NCBI GenBank assembly: GCA_024760905.1
Contig: JALRMN010000027.1
Coordinates: forward strand, 588,501 to 652,500
Reading direction: 5' to 3'
DNA from: Plotosus lineatus
Lineage: Eukaryota; Chordata; Actinopteri; Siluriformes; Plotosidae
Length of the DNA stretch: 64,000 bases
The notes below the pieces were generated by a model, which saw only the letters and a list, made by a program, of their open reading frames with translations, did no database searches and was not told where the DNA came from. Positions 43,288 to 53,806 of the stretch are shown one piece after another. Made by a program: the position numbers and the translations under genes. Position 1 is the stretch's first letter. Each line of letters starts with the position of its first letter.

Positions 43288-44050
43288 TCAAGGCTTTCCA
43301 AGCACCTTTTCGTCACGCTGACTCTGGGGAGGCTTTTTAAACGGTCTTTTCAATTTTCCTTTTAATATTATTATATTTGCATTAAGTGAACCCCGTAAGG
43401 CCCCGGTCCTGATTCTATTCATATGTTTACCATCTCTTGCAAATAGATCTCTATTCATCCAAAGTGTATTGCCAAAAGTGAATGCTCTATATGTTCTGAA
43501 AAAAAAAAAAAAAAAAAAAAAACTGTGTATGTTCATGTTTAACCAAATACTCTATTGTTCTGTTGACAAACATTCTTTTGTTTATCTCATGATGATTTTC
43601 GTCTGTCCTTGGAATTATCTCTGATAGAACGATTGCTGCATCATTATTCTGATGTCTTGTCACTTGAATCAATTTCTTGTAAGCCTCAAGAATATTTCTA
43701 ACATGCACCATTTTGTCAGCCAAACTGTTGCAGCCAACATGATAAATTATTCTCCTGTAGCCTGTTAGACTTATACTTCCACTCATTATTTTAGCAATAA
43801 TGTCCTCAATACTTGCTCCCGGGTAGGACTGTACATACATGTCTGTCAGGTCATTTACATATTTCACAATACTGTCCCCTATCAGCAAGTTTGTCCTTGA
43901 GTTTAGTTTACCTGGCCAATATACCTGATACTCACGAAGCCTAAATTGACATGGATTTGGCCATTGTGGATGTTCTTCGTTAAAGTACACATTGTTTGGA
44001 CACCATGTTCTATGTATTTTCATCCTTTGATTTTGCCTGTGATAAGCCAT
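43288..44050 (-). pseudogene. SGNH/GDSL esterase-like ORF broken by poly(T)
   Basis: Opens MAYHRQNQRMKIH and has SGNH-hydrolase blocks: LLIGDSIVKYV (catalytic Ser), PGASIEDI, HVGCNSLAD (Asn), and after the break LFARDGKHMNR (Asp and His). A run of about 23 T on this strand (43500-43522) interrupts the domain and shifts the frame between VKHEHTQ and RTYRAFTFGNT. Such domains occur in ORF1 proteins of CR1-like LINEs and in some DIRS-type elements. Here it begins about 80 bases after the end of the RT ORF of the neighbouring LINE. Confidence 0.65.
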
Positions 44051-44059
44051 ATCTCAGTC

Positions 44060-47000
44060 TGGTTTAATCTACAATATATTTAAATACATTTTTAATCTAG
44101 TTACAATTGCTCATTTAATTTATCATAAAAGAAGAACAATATTTAATATCTTTGTTACTCCAAAAATCTTGAAGTCTCCTCTTGAGGGTATTTATATTAT
44201 CAGCTTCCACTACATAGCTAGGCAAACTGTTCCACTCATCGATGACCCTTTCGGAAAAAAAATGTTTTCTTACATTTGTATTATACCTATTCTTAACCAG
44301 TTTATATTGATGCCCCCTAGTTATACTGTTGTTGCTAGTTCTTTGGAAAAGGTTATCAGGATTATATTTATTTATTCCCTTGAAATTTTATAGACTTGTA
44401 GGATGTCAGTCCTAGTTCTCCTGTATTCTAATGTATCTAGATTTAAACTTTTCAACCTTTCCGGGTAAGTCAGTGAATTTAATTCAGGAATAAATTTGGT
44501 GGCCCTTCTTTGTACCCCTTGAATTTGTTTATTTAATTTAGCCTTATGTGGATTCCAAATTGGACTACCATACTCAACTATTGGTCTCACTATTGTCTTA
44601 TATAATTGCCCAAATACACCTTTATTCATATATTTAAAATTTGTCTTTATTAATCCCAAATTCCTATTGGCTTTTTTAATCATTTCTCCAATGTCTTGTT
44701 CAAAATTTAGTTTATTGTCAACAATAATACCCAAATCCGTTTCAAAAGACACTGATTCTAAGTTAATTCTCTCATCTCCCTTCTCCATATAGTAATCACT
44801 TATAGGGTTATTTGATCCCAGGTGCAATACCTTACATTTATCTGTGTTAAAAGACAGTTTCCATTCCTTAGTCCATTGTACTATATTATCAATGTCTTTC
44901 TGTAGCAAACTTACCCCAGTTACATCAGAAACTGCCTTAAAAAATTTCGCATCATCTGCAAAAAGTTTGATCTTCCCTCTTTAACCATATACTCAAGATG
45001 GTTGATGTAAATCAAGAAAAGGAAGGGCCCCAGGACTAACCATGCGGGAAACCACTTGTTACCGGTTCCCAATCTGATGTGACATTTTCTACTCTTACTT
45101 TCAGGTTTTCTATCAGTAAGAGAGTCAACAATTCAGTTTTTAATCTTTTCTCCAATACCAAAACCAAAATTTATAGATTAATTTATAGATTAATTTTTTG
45201 TGTGAAACTGAGTCAAATGCTTTACAAAAATCTGTATACACTACGTGTATGGATGTTTCATTATCTAATAAATTTGTCCAACTATTCAAAACATCCAGTA
45301 ATTGTAATGTGTAAGATCTACTGGGGAGGAAGCCATATTGATGGAAGCCATATTGATTTTCTGATATTAAGTTATTTTCCAACAAGTATTTCATTATATC
45401 ATCTCTAATAATACCTTCTAACATCTTGCATGTAATACTTGTCAGACTAACAGGGCGATAATTTCCCGGGTTCTTTTTCTCTCCCTTTATATAAATTGGT
45501 ACTACTATGGCTTCCTTCCATACGTGAGGTGGATAACCTTCTTCAATACTACTTTTGAAAATATGAAATGGTGGCTTTTTGACTTGATCTTTCAGTTCTT
45601 TTAACACTCTGGGATATATATTGTCTGGCCCTACTGCTTTGTCTGCCCTAAGTTTCTCAAGTTCTTGCTCAACTCTTTTAACTGACAAATTTATTTCATT
45701 AAGACACTCTGTATTCCTGTGTGTAAGTTCAATATTATTTCCTATATCAATATCATCTTTTGAAAAAACACGAGCAAAATAACTATTTAGACAAGTTGCA
45801 ATTTCCAATGGTTCATCAAAATTGTTACCATGTTCATCTACCAGTCCATCCACGTTTTGTTTTGGTTTCGACTTTGATTTAATGTAGTTCCAAAAAGATT
45901 TTTGGGTTTGCTTTGATCTGATTTTCTATTTTAGATTCAAAGTTCTTGCGTTCCTGTTTCAAAACATTATTTGTATAATTCCGTACCTTCTTGTATTTCA
46001 TGTAATTTTACTCCATTTTGCAACTTTTATATTTATTCCACCCATTTCTTTTAATCCTGATGTTTTGATTTCCCCTCACATTAAACCATAATGGCTTTTG
46101 TATACTATTATCAATTGTGTTCATTGGTATATTTTTTCAATCTCATCATTTACTATATCCACAAATATTTGCCATTTTTCTTCCGTGTTGCTCTTGTGGA
46201 AAATTTGCTTCCAATTTAACACACTAATATTATTTTGCATAGTCTGATAATCACCTGCATCTAATATTAGTTTCATACAAATTACAGTTTCTTGAGTTCT
46301 TAGATCAATATTAGTGCTAATTTTGAGAACCAGATGGTCACTTTTTCCTATCGGTGGTAAAAAATCCACTCCTGTGATTAAAACTGAATCCTTAGTCAAA
46401 ACCAGGTCCAGTGTATCACACACCTGATTTTCCCTAATTCTTGTAGGTTGATTTATATGTTGAGTGAGGTCATTTTCTAATACAGTATTTACAAAAGATT
46501 CTTCTTTATTATCATCTTTATCCCTATTGGCTGTATTTAATGTATCCCAGTTGATTTTCCTATAGTTAAAATCCCCCAATATAACTAATTTTTTATTCCC
46601 AAGATTTTTTACAAACAGCATCAATCAGTTCATTCAGTGCCTGATTATTATTTTGAGAAGAATTTGGACTTCTATAAATGGCTAGTAGATATAAATCTAC
46701 TTCCTTCCCGTCTTGTTTACATACTGTCATTTTAATCAACAAGTATTCTTTGAATTTTCTCTGGGTTTCAATAACCTCTTTACTGATTGTTTTTTTTGGA
46801 ATATACAATATTTCCTCTAGTTTTATTGTAGTTATCAGCAACCCTTGGAAGATAATTATACCCTTTTAACTGCCGCTTGTGATCTTGTAATGCAACGAAT
46901 ATTGTTTTTTTAGGAAAGATATATGTAATAACTATTATTTCAGGTTTCTCAGTATGAGCTAATGTATATAATTCCATCAGTTTATTCCTTAAGCCATCAG

Positions 47001-47935
47001 CATTTGTATAGAAGATATTCAATTCCTTATTGTAGACATCTGGTACCTTGGTTGGGGTTTCATTAGATAAACTCGTCGTCCGATATTTCTCAGAAGTTAT
47101 TTTTCACCCATTTGACATTAGTTGCCACCTCACTCTTGTCAATAATGACAGTTTCACTGATTTCATTTATAACCTCGATATTACCAGTTTGTAGTTCTTT
47201 CTGAACTGCCTTGCTAACTCATTTATCTAGCTTGGTTTTAAAGGATTTTTTAGGCTTTGTTACTGTTGTATTTGGGGATGTTTGTTCAATTTCACTATTT
47301 GTGTTGTCTAAATCACTGTCAGATACTGGGTCGATTGTAGATGTTGAGCGATGTAACTCATCTACCAGTTCTGTCACAATGTTAGTTTGCATTCTAACTG
47401 CCCCTTCAGGTGTGGATGTATTTTTCTTGTCCGTATTTCTAGGGTTGTGCCTGATATTAGATACCTGATCATTTACATCCTGATTTGGATTTAAAGAATC
47501 TTTTGGGTTTACTACCACAATTTGTCCCCGCCTAATGGCTAAGCCCCTCCCTTTCCCCAGCTAAAGTTCTTCTATTCATTTCTTGCTTTGGTAAGTTATA
47601 TTTTTTCCTTTCTTTTACAGTCCTGTCGTATGCCAATATCACATTTTGTAAAACCTTGTCCTCGTTGTTGGCCTATTTGTAAGCTCTTTTAATGATGTCA
47701 TGCCTCATCTCCGGATTTCCCAACTGAATTTTGATTGGTCTAGATTCAACTTTTTTATCCCTAGTTTAGATTCAACCTGTTCCCTTGGTTTACCTAATTT
47801 AACCATGAATTGTATAATATCAACCTTTGATCCCTCAGAGAGCTTTATTGCCTCAATGACAGTCTGAACAAAACCAGGTCATGGGTTGATGTGTCTTGCC
47901 AATCTCCCCCTCCCAAGTTAGATCAACTCTGATTC
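44060..47935 (-). pseudogene. Jockey/CR1-type LINE: ORF1, endonuclease, RT
   Basis: On the minus strand: an ORF1 remnant (about 47219-47930; AIKLSEGSKVDIIQFMVKLG, PIKIQLGNPEMRHDII, both frame-broken), an APE endonuclease (47022 down to 46121; MNIFYTNADGLRNKLMEL, GDFNYRKINW, GKSDHLVLK), RT (45853-45140; KAVGPDNIYPRVLKELK, NYRPVSLTS, DFCKAFDSVSH) and RT C-terminal part (44908-44372; GVQRRATKFIPEL, LEYRRTRTDILQVYKI), ending in a broken RKHFFSERVIDEWNSLP block near 44140. Several frameshifts. Base composition is clearly more AT-rich than the RTE copies. Exact clade not settled. Confidence 0.8.
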
Positions 47936-48078
47936 CTGTCTTTTCCCCAGGGCCACTGTCTCTAAACCATACAACATCGCTGGCCTCATCACCGTCTTGT
48001 AACTTTTCCCTTCATTCTTGCCGATTCCTTCCTATCACACATCACACCGGACACTTTTCTCCATCCATTCCAACCTGG
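47936..48078 (-). mobile_element. RTE-like LINE internal fragment
   Basis: About 145 bases of the RT C-terminal region (ETVALGKRQE side through the CDRR block in reverse), with a one-base loss. Both ends truncated. Confidence 0.7.
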
Positions 48079-48430
48079 ATCAGGATAACAATGCAAAATA
48101 AAATGATTTCATCAGGAATCTACTGAAAAGGAAAAAGAAGCACAGAGACGGGTAACCAAGTAATGGCTGATTTAGACTGGCCCAGATCACGTGACAGAAG
48201 TGGCCCTTTTCTCCCACAGCCCTCAGTGCAGTACAGTGAGGAGAGACGCAGCGCTTTCCGATGCGACTCTGTTCTGGGTCTGACGGGACTCACTGTGCAA
48301 ACACAAATCTATTAGTTGTGGTTCTGATCAGATGGGATATATTATTGTTTCATTTCAGCTGTTTGGACATTTTCCACCACATCAGGAAACTCTCTCCTCA
48401 CAGCCGGGATGATTTTATACTTTAGAATAA
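48079..48430. other. No gene recognised
   Basis: Short GC-richer stretch without a usable frame. Confidence 0.35.
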
Positions 48431-48436
48431 TAAAAA

Positions 48437-48437
48437 T

Positions 48438-48531
<94 letters not shown>

Positions 48532-48541
48532 GTTATTATTA
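48437..48541. repeat. (AAT)n/(ATT)n palindromic microsatellite
   Basis: AAT units switch to ATT units, making a self-complementary tract like the one at 14780-14931. Confidence 0.95.
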
Positions 48542-48639
48542 CATTTATCAGTATTATTATTGATTGATTGATGGATTGATTAGGACCTGCAGTTGCATAT
48601 ATTTTGGACTGTAATGAATATACTGTATGAGGTTTGTAT

Positions 48640-48910
48640 TTTTATGGTTCTACCCAAATGAGGATGGGTTTCCTTTTGGTTCTGGTTCCTCTCAAAGTTT
48701 CTTCTTCATAACTCCAGTACTGAGGGAGTTTTTCCTTCCACCGTGTTGTTCATGATGAACATGTCGGGCTCGTCGGAGAGGTTTAAATTCTTTTATATTT
48801 TGTAAGCCCGACTCTCACTGTTTCACTTTTGTAACAATCTGAACTCTCACTGTTTTACTGTGTAAAGCTGCTTTGGAACAATCTCAACTGCAAAAACACT
48901 AAACAAATAA
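48640..48910 (+). repeat. Dispersed repeat with TTCCTCTCAAAG...AAACAAATAAAA end
   Basis: Contains AAAGCTGCTTTGGAACAATC and ends in ACTAAACAAATAAAA, a sequence common at 3' ends of fish repeats. Only one copy is in the window, so the family is recalled and was not demonstrated here. Confidence 0.4.
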
Positions 48911-49000
48911 AATTATATTTATTTATTAATGGATGCACTGTGTTAATCCCTTTAAATATATAAATGTAAAATTGGCTCTGCATTTAAACCATTCGAAGTG

Positions 49001-49002
<2 letters not shown>

Positions 49003-49065
<63 letters not shown>
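49003..49065. repeat. (CA)n microsatellite
   Basis: A CA run of about 62 bases. At the paralogous place in copy 1 only four or five CA units remain. Confidence 0.95.
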
Positions 49066-49069
<4 letters not shown>

Positions 49070-49221
49070 AACTTCTAACACATCATCACTAACACACAAG
49101 AGTAAAATGAGAATAATAACTAAAAAAATAACAATATCAATAATATTAATAATACTCATATATAATATATAATAATGAAACGATTACTTTTAATATTATA
49201 ATACAATAGATAATAATAAAA

Positions 49222-49365
49222 GTGGTGCCGGTGGCGCAGTGGTCCCATCCAGGACGAGTTGAACTCCTGGTCGCTTGATGCTGCGGAAACCGGGGATCAG
49301 CACCGGCCTGACCAGCCACTGGGCTCGGGGGTAAAAAACCCAAAGAACTTTCCCTTTACTTTTAC
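49222..49365 (+). mobile_element. Short tRNA-like SINE, family B, paralogous copy
   Basis: The same element and flanks as 21103-21240. Confidence 0.6.
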
Positions 49366-49445
49366 CAGCATACAATTATTACTGATAATATTATATATAA
49401 TAATGATCCGATTACTTTTAACATGATAATATATTATAATTCTGT

Positions 49446-49781
49446 CTTCCTTTCGGCTTTTTCCTTTTTTTTTTACTCGGGAGTCGCCACAGCGAATCAT
49501 TTGATTCGCCAGAGGTTTTTACGTCGGATGCCCTTCCTGTCACAACCCTTTTTAGCAAGGGACAGAAACACGCTGACGACTTTGCAGCCTACTCTTTACG
49601 AATGTCAGCAATGGTTCTTTTACATGCCTCTCACCATAGACAGTGACAGACATGGCCCGCCTTTGATAACCCAGTTAGCCGCACTGGGGGGGCAGTGACA
49701 ACCTTGTGGAGAGTGGGACTCGAACCCCTAACCTTTGGATCAGCGATCCAGCGCCCTATACCACGAGACCACCACTGCCCC
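49446..49781 (-). mobile_element. Chimeric tRNA-LINE SINE, family A
   Basis: In reverse: a tRNA-like head with a B-box (GGACTCGAACCC on the plus strand), a middle with GGATGCCCTTCCTGTCACAA shared with the RTE LINE 5' region, and a 3' end with CCTTTCGGCT and GTCGCCACAGCGAATCA shared with the LINE 3' terminus. Confidence 0.75.
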
Positions 49782-49936
49782 TATGATAATATATTATAAT
49801 AATACTGTAAAACTATTACTGTTAATATTGACCCGCATATCCATCACACGGCTGTATATTATTTATAATGATTTAAATATGAATGTAATAAAGTGTTTAT
49901 TCGGTGAATAAATGTAGTTAATATTTATACACTCAT

Positions 49937-50003
49937 GTGTTGAAAAAGGAACAGGAAGTGTGAATAAAAGCAAAAGAGAAAACACAGCACCGCCGTCCTC
50001 CAT
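49937..50003 (-). pseudogene. MHC class I signal-peptide exon, second copy, donor lost
   Basis: Encodes MEDGGAVFSLLLLFTLPVP, nearly the same as copy 1. The donor GT of copy 1 (21456-21455) is AT here (49936-49935), and the last exon base is changed too. No alpha1 exon follows within the next 10 kb. Confidence 0.75.
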
Positions 50004-50290
50004 CTTCCACTGTAAACTTTCCACAAATCTAATAAACCTCATGAATATTCATTCAGTCTTTAAATAGGCGAGAAAATCCTGCAGGAAACTTATTATATCA
50101 GGTTTAACCACCAAACTCCGACAATCTCTTTTTCCTCTGGAATGATGAAATCACTGCGCTGCATGCTGCTGAAATTCAGCCGCAGGTTCAGGAGAAGCTT
50201 CACTTTGGTTTCGTTCTGATTGTCACGTGATTTATAATCACCGAAACGCAACATTCCACCCAGTGACGTTTTTACTTCCTTACAGACACA
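50004..50290 (-). promoter_or_regulatory. Promoter of the second class I copy
   Basis: Keeps the CTATTTAAA TATA-like box (complement 50059-50067). The CRE-like TGACGTGA of copy 1 reads TCACGTGA here (50223-50230), an E-box palindrome, and the GAAACGAAA motif is altered to GAACGAAACC. Confidence 0.5.
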
Positions 50291-50321
50291 CACATATATA
50301 CATATATATACATATATATAT

Positions 50322-50520
50322 AAGCGGCACGGTGGCGTAGCACGTTCGCCTCACAGCAAGAAGGCCCGGGTTCGATTCCCGGCCTGGGCGTTTCTGTGTG
50401 GAGTTTGCATGTTCTCCCCGTGCTTGTGCGGGTTTCCTCCGGGTGCTCCGGTTTCCTCCGCAATCCAAAGACGTGCACTGTAGGTTAATTGGCCGTTCTA
50501 AATTGACCGTAGTTTCTCTC
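50322..50520 (+). mobile_element. tRNA-derived SINE, family C
   Basis: GCGGCACGGTGGCGTAGCAC (A-box side), GGTTCGATTCCC (B-box), then the fish-wide body GTGGAGTTTGCATGTTCTCC and GGTGCTCCGGTTTCCTCC, ending TAAATTGACCGTAG. Confidence 0.8.
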
Positions 50521-50540
50521 CTGCAGCGGCACTGGAAAGA

Positions 50541-52019
50541 TCAATAAGGGTGAAGTGAGAAGGGCATTGAAGAGGATGAAGAATGGAAAGGCAGTTGGTC
50601 CTGATGATATACCTGTGGAGGTTTGGAAGTGTTTAGGAGAGGTAGCAGTAGATTTTCTGACAAGAACATTCAACAAGGTACTAGAGAGTGAGCAGATGCC
50701 GGAGGAGTGGAGGAGAAGTGTGCTGGTGCCCATTTTTAAGAACAAGGGAGACATGCAGAGTTGTGGCAACTACAGAGGGATAAAGTTGATGAGCCATACG
50801 ATGAAGTTATGGGAAAGAATAGTGGAAGCTAGACTTAGGGCAGACGTCAGCATTTGTGAACAACAGTTTGGTTTCATGCCAAGAAAGAGCACCACAGATG
50901 CAATGTTTGCTTTGAGGATGTTAATAGAGAAGTACAGAGAAGGTCAGAGGGAGCTACATTGTGCCTTTGTGGATCTGGAAAAAGCATATGACAGGGTGCC
51001 GAGAGAAGAACTGTGGTATTGTATGAGGAAGTCTGGAGTGGCAGAGAAGTATGTTAGAGTGGTGCAGGACATGTATGAGAGATGTAAGACAGTGCTGAGG
51101 TGTGCTGTCGGTGTGACCGACGAATTCAAGGTGGAGGTGGGACTGCATCAAGGGTCAGCTCTGAGCCCCTTCTTGTTTGCTATGGTGATGGACAGGCTGA
51201 CAGACGAGGTGAGACAAGAATCTCCATGGACTATGATGTTTGCAGATGACATTGTGATCTGTCGTGAGAGCAGAGAACAAGTGCAGGAAAATCTAGAGAG
51301 GTGGAGGTATGCCTTGGAAAGGAGAGGAATGAAGGTTAGCCTCAGAAAATCAGAATACATGTGTGTGAATGAGAAGGACCCAGGAGGAACGGTGATGTTA
51401 CAGGGAGCAGAGATAACGAAGGTGGAGGATTTTAAGTACTTAGGCTCAACATTCCAGAGCAATGGAGAGTGTGGAAAAGAGGTCAAGAAGCGTGTGCAGG
51501 CAGGCTGGAATGGTTGGAAAAGTGTCCGGTGTGATGTGCGATAGGAGAGTGTCAGCAAGAATGAAGGGAAAAGTGTACAAGATGGTGGTGAGGTCAGCGA
51601 TGTTGTATGGCTTAGAAACAGTGGCGCTGAGGAAAAGGCAGGAGGCAGAGCTGGAGGTAGCGGAGATGAAAATGTTGAGGTTCTCTCTGGGAGTAATGAG
51701 GATGGATAGGATCAGAAATGAGTATATCAGAGGGACAGCCCATGAAAGATGTTTTGGAGACAAAGTCAGAGAGGCTAGATTGAGATGGTTTGGACATGTA
51801 CAGAGGAGGGATAGTGAGTAGATTGGCAGTAGGATGCTGAGGTTGGAACTACCAGGCAGAAGGCCTCGAGGAAGACCAAAGAAGAGATTTATGGATGTGG
51901 TGAAGGAAGACATGAAGGTCGTTGGAGTCAGAAAAGAAGATGCGGAGGACAGGGTGAGGTGGAGGCGGATGATTTGATGTGGCGACCCCTGAAGGGAGCA
52001 GCCGAAAGTAAAAGAAGAA
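50541..52019 (+). pseudogene. RTE-like LINE, 5'-truncated, RT nearly open
   Basis: The frame 50555-51544 gives most of an RT in one piece: [76 protein letters not shown] and MFADDIVICRES (catalytic Asp pair). A frameshift near 51520 leads into 51462-51821, which ends at a TAG. The endonuclease is missing. The 3' end is complete with GAAGAAG tail. Confidence 0.85.
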
Positions 52020-52230
52020 GACTCTTTTGGGTGGATAGTGAATAAATACACCTATTTAACCTTGTCATTCCCCTTTCCACACTCAGAACCTTCTCACTAT
52101 AAACCACTAAATCCCATCGCCTCTACTCACGGTGCTTACCTGAACAGGTTCTAATTGGTTTTATACCTGAAGATTATTTTCGTTAACGTTTCTGTAATAT
52201 ACTCAGATCAGGTCTTCATATTATATAAAC

Positions 52231-52979
52231 CAGTGGTTCTTAACCTGTTGGCGGTATTGAACCCCACTAGTTTCATATGCTTATTCACCGAACCCTCCTT
52301 TATTGAAAAATAAAATATGATTTTTTTTTGTTTCAAATTCAAGACATAGGTACTGGGGCACCAAAATGAACCGTGCATTAATATCACTGTGTACAAAGAA
52401 CAAAAAAAAAAAATAGAGTGCATGAACTTTCCCCATCAAAATTACTTGCATTTTTATGTGATGTGTGCATCTGTGTGTGCGCGCCATGTCTGTACGTGTG
52501 AATACGTATTTATTTTTTATTTATATGCAATATGCATTATTTTTGAATGTTCAATTGTTATTATAAGCATTTATAGCATTGAGTATGTATTTATTGATAT
52601 TATATACATCTCTCATATACACATATACATGTACATATACGTCAATCAGCATGGGGGTTGATCCTACTTTGCAAATCATGCAGATAGGACGCTGACTAGC
52701 ATCATGTTCCGTTATTTATGTGAATCCATGTAGTCCGACCACTTTCTTTTGCTCAACATAGTATGAATTAAAACATTAAGAAAGAAATCACATGACGTAC
52801 CATCACAACAGTCACCAATGCCACCAAGCAATGTAGCGTGATCACCTGCAGCCAGTGATGGCCAAGCGGGAAGTGTCGTCACAACTATGAGTTGAGTGTG
52901 TGTCTTGACCTCTGCCGAACCCCTGAGACTGACTCACCGAACCCCTAGGGTTCGATCGAACCCACGTTAAGAACCACTG
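52231..52979. mobile_element. hAT-type MITE with 8-bp target duplication
   Basis: 749 bases. Ends CAGTGGTTCTTAACCTG and, reversed, CAGTGGTTCTTAACGTG. Flanks ATATAAAC (52223-52230) and ATTTAAAC (52980-52987) match at 7 of 8 bases. Inside are CCGAACCC repeats near both ends. No transposase. Confidence 0.85.
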
Positions 52980-53806
52980 ATTTAAACAGATGCCTGAGAG
53001 GATTGAACGTTTTTGAAGATATTAATACTATCTGTTCATTGTGTTGTTCACCAGGAACCAAAACATTTATAACATATTTCATGAAGCTCCTTGAATAATT
53101 GAATGTAATAAATGAATAGATAAATGTTTGAGTCCAGTATTTTCTTCTGGAATAATGATGAGCTGAGAGATGAGAATAACTTTTGGGATTCATGTGGTTT
53201 TTCAGTTTCACTTATAATAAAATGATGTTGCTTTGAAGTCAACAAAGTCCATCATCTGATATAAAACTAGAACTACAGGTCCTTCTCAAAAAAATTAGCA
53301 TATTGTGATAAAGTTCATTATTTTCTGTAATGTACTGATAAACATTAGACTTTCATATATTTTAGATTCATTACATAGAACTGAAGTAGTTCAAGCCTTT
53401 TATTGATAATTTTAGCAAAAAAAGTAAAGAAAAACCGACAATTCCTATCTCAAAAAAGTAGCATATTTCATCCAACCAATAAAAAAAAGTGCTTTTAATA
53501 CAAAAAAGTCAACCTTCAAATAATTATGTTCAGTTATGCACTCAATACTATATCATAATAATATATTAATCGGGAATCCTTTTGCAGAAATGACTGCTTC
53601 AATGCGATGTGGCATGGAGGCAATCAGCCTGTGGCACTGCTGCGGTGTTATGGAGGCCCAGGATGCTTCGATCGCGGCCTTAAGCTCATCCACAGTGTTG
53701 GGTCTGGTGTCTCTCATCTTTCTCTTCACAGTATCCCACAGATTCTCTATGGGCTTCAGGTCAGGAGAGTTGGCAGGCCAATTGAGCACAGTAATAGCAT
53801 GGTCAG

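Larger units (their letters stand above)
48922..50290. repeat. Duplicate of the class I promoter region (20.94-21.80 kb)
   Basis: Matches 20944-21770 in order and orientation: the CACTGTGTTAATCC start, a CA-rich stretch, SINE B, the signal exon and the promoter. A 336-base SINE (49446-49781) is inserted only in this copy. Confidence 0.75.

Noticed and set aside
49690..49781. tRNA gene
   Set aside because: Has A- and B-box-like parts but is the head of a SINE with a LINE-derived body; the cloverleaf is not complete. The same applies at 22187, 58500, 62856 and 50322.
50280..50478. Minus-strand frame with a PGIEPGPSCCEA motif
   Set aside because: Translation of the antisense of a SINE; this peptide recurs in many false gene predictions.
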